The notes under the pieces are model-generated. The model was not told the origin of the DNA and made no database searches. It worked only from the letters and a program-made list of their open reading frames with translations. A stretch of DNA of 6,285 bases. Source: an uncultured Collinsella sp. (GTDB lineage Bacteria; Actinomycetota; Coriobacteriia; Coriobacteriales; Coriobacteriaceae). Position 1 is the stretch's first letter. Every line of letters begins with the position of its first letter. This document shows positions 5,560-6,285 of this stretch, in pieces. The stretch covers positions 1-6,285 of the forward strand of contig UQJA01000111.1 of assembly GCA_900541285.1 (NCBI GenBank), given 5' to 3'. The translations under genes were made by a program, and so were the position numbers.

Positions 5560-6285
5560 CTATTGCATCGGGTCGGACAGGACCCGCTCGATCTCTGATG
5601 CGGGAAGTGCGCCTTGGCGCAGGATCTGGAGCCCGCCGTGCTGGAACGACACGATGGTCGAGGCGTCGCGACACGGGGTCTCACCGGCGTCGACGGCAAC
5701 ATCGACCCCCTCCAGGATGCGACCCTCGACGGCGGCAAAGCTTGCCGGCGAAGGCGCGCCGTGCGTGTTGGCGCTCGTGCAGGCAAGGGGACTGCCGCAG
5801 GCGCGGATGAGCGCTTGGACCACGGGAGAGGCCGAAGCGCGCAGGGCCACGGTGTCGTCGGCAGCGCGCATAAAGGTCGGCACGCAGGGGGCTGCCTTGA
5901 CCACGATAGTCAGGGCTCCCGGCCAGCATCGTCGCGCGAGTACGCGGGCATCTTCCGGGATATCCACGCCATAGCGGTCGAGTGCTTCGACGCCATCGAC
6001 CAGCCAAGCGACGGTTTGCGTGAGCTCACGTTGCTTGAGAGTGAAGATACGGCGATAGCCGGTGCCGAGCGCAGGAACTGCGGCGCCATTGACGGCAGCC
6101 TGCGGATCGCGCGGCCACGATGGGAATTCGCTTGTATCTTGGGGCACGGCGTCCGAGAAGGCGTTGACTGCCACGGCAACACCGTAGACGGTCTCGGTCG
6201 GAATCAAGGCCAGGCCGCCGCGGCCGAGCACCTCGGCCGTGCGCTCGACGGCAAGCCGATGCGGCTCCCCCGGCTGTACCGTTAC
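5560..6285 (-). CDS. tsaC: Threonylcarbamoyl-AMP synthase, TsaC/YwlC/Sua5 family (5' end probably cut)
   Basis: The family makes threonylcarbamoyl-AMP from threonine, bicarbonate and ATP, the first step of t6A modification at position 37 of ANN-decoding tRNAs. The frame is open to the window edge and gives 241 residues. Numbering from the edge: PTETVYG at 29-35, KQR at 84-86, WPGALTIV at 121-128, VALR at 146-149, CTSAN at 169-173, then DASTIV and QILRQGALP near the end. There is no C-terminal Sua5 domain, so it is the short TsaC/YwlC type. Two oddities: about 30 extra residues lie between PTETVYG and KQR (about 46-75), and the later Lys of the usual KxRPxxK segment appears to be Gln90. GTG at 6231 would remove the helix preceding PTETVYG, so the true start probably lies beyond 6285. 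It is followed closely by glpK. Confidence 0.9.
   Translation of the reverse strand, partial: VTVQPGEPHRLAVERTAEVLGRGGLALIPTETVYGVAVAVNAFSDAVPQDTSEFPSWPRDPQAAVNGAAVPALGTGYRRIFTLKQRELTQTVAWLVDGVEALDRYGVDIPEDARVLARRCWPGALTIVVKAAPCVPTFMRAADDTVALRASASPVVQALIRACGSPLACTSANTHGAPSPASFAAVEGRILEGVDVAVDAGETPCRDASTIVSFQHGGLQILRQGALPASEIERVLSDPMQ

Noticed and set aside
4743..5810. A 355-codon open frame on the plus strand
   Set aside because: It is antisense to glpK and the end of tsaC. The Arg/Ala/Val-rich product with no recognisable fold is a shadow of the high third-position GC of the real genes.

Overview
The window reads almost entirely on the minus strand. It looks like core chromosome from a fairly GC-rich, Gram-positive-type bacterium. 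Protein character, strong AGGAGG-type ribosome binding sites, frequent GTG starts and gene order suggest an actinobacterial lineage such as Coriobacteriia (Collinsella or Olsenella type). That placement is inference from family resemblance, not a database match. I see no insertion sequence, phage gene, CRISPR array, tRNA or rRNA.

In transcription order (right to left) the layout is as follows. (1) 6285-5560 holds a TsaC/YwlC/Sua5-family threonylcarbamoyl-AMP synthase, probably cut at its 5' end by the window edge. (2) 5546-4005 holds glycerol kinase, glpK, 13 nt downstream. (3) 4004-3882 is a 123-nt spacer with several overlapping inverted repeats. (4) 3881-3234 holds uracil phosphoribosyltransferase, upp. 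(5) 3233-2953 is a 281-nt non-coding gap with a strong GC hairpin just after upp and a plausible promoter. (6) From 2952 to the left edge lies the F1Fo ATP synthase operon, atpI-like, atpB, atpE, atpF, atpH and the first 143 codons of atpA. The remaining atpAGDC genes would lie beyond position 1.

The atp genes are tightly packed. atpI-atpB are separated by 3 nt, atpE-atpF by 15 nt, atpF-atpH overlap by 11 nt and atpH-atpA share one base. The exception is a 124-nt hairpin-bearing spacer before atpE, the gene whose product is needed in most copies. The membrane genes atpI, atpB and atpE all start with GTG, while atpF, atpH and atpA start with ATG. Together the atp products make the proton-translocating Fo sector (a, b, c), the delta stalk and the start of the F1 alpha subunit. 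The c subunit has the residues expected for H+ rather than Na+ coupling.

The window is mainly ordinary housekeeping DNA and I found no previously undescribed system. The points most worth a second look are a signal-peptide-like N terminus on AtpF, an approximately 30-residue insertion in the TsaC homologue, a very short c subunit, glpK lying inside a tsaC...upp-atp neighbourhood known from Firmicutes, and the structured glpK-upp spacer.
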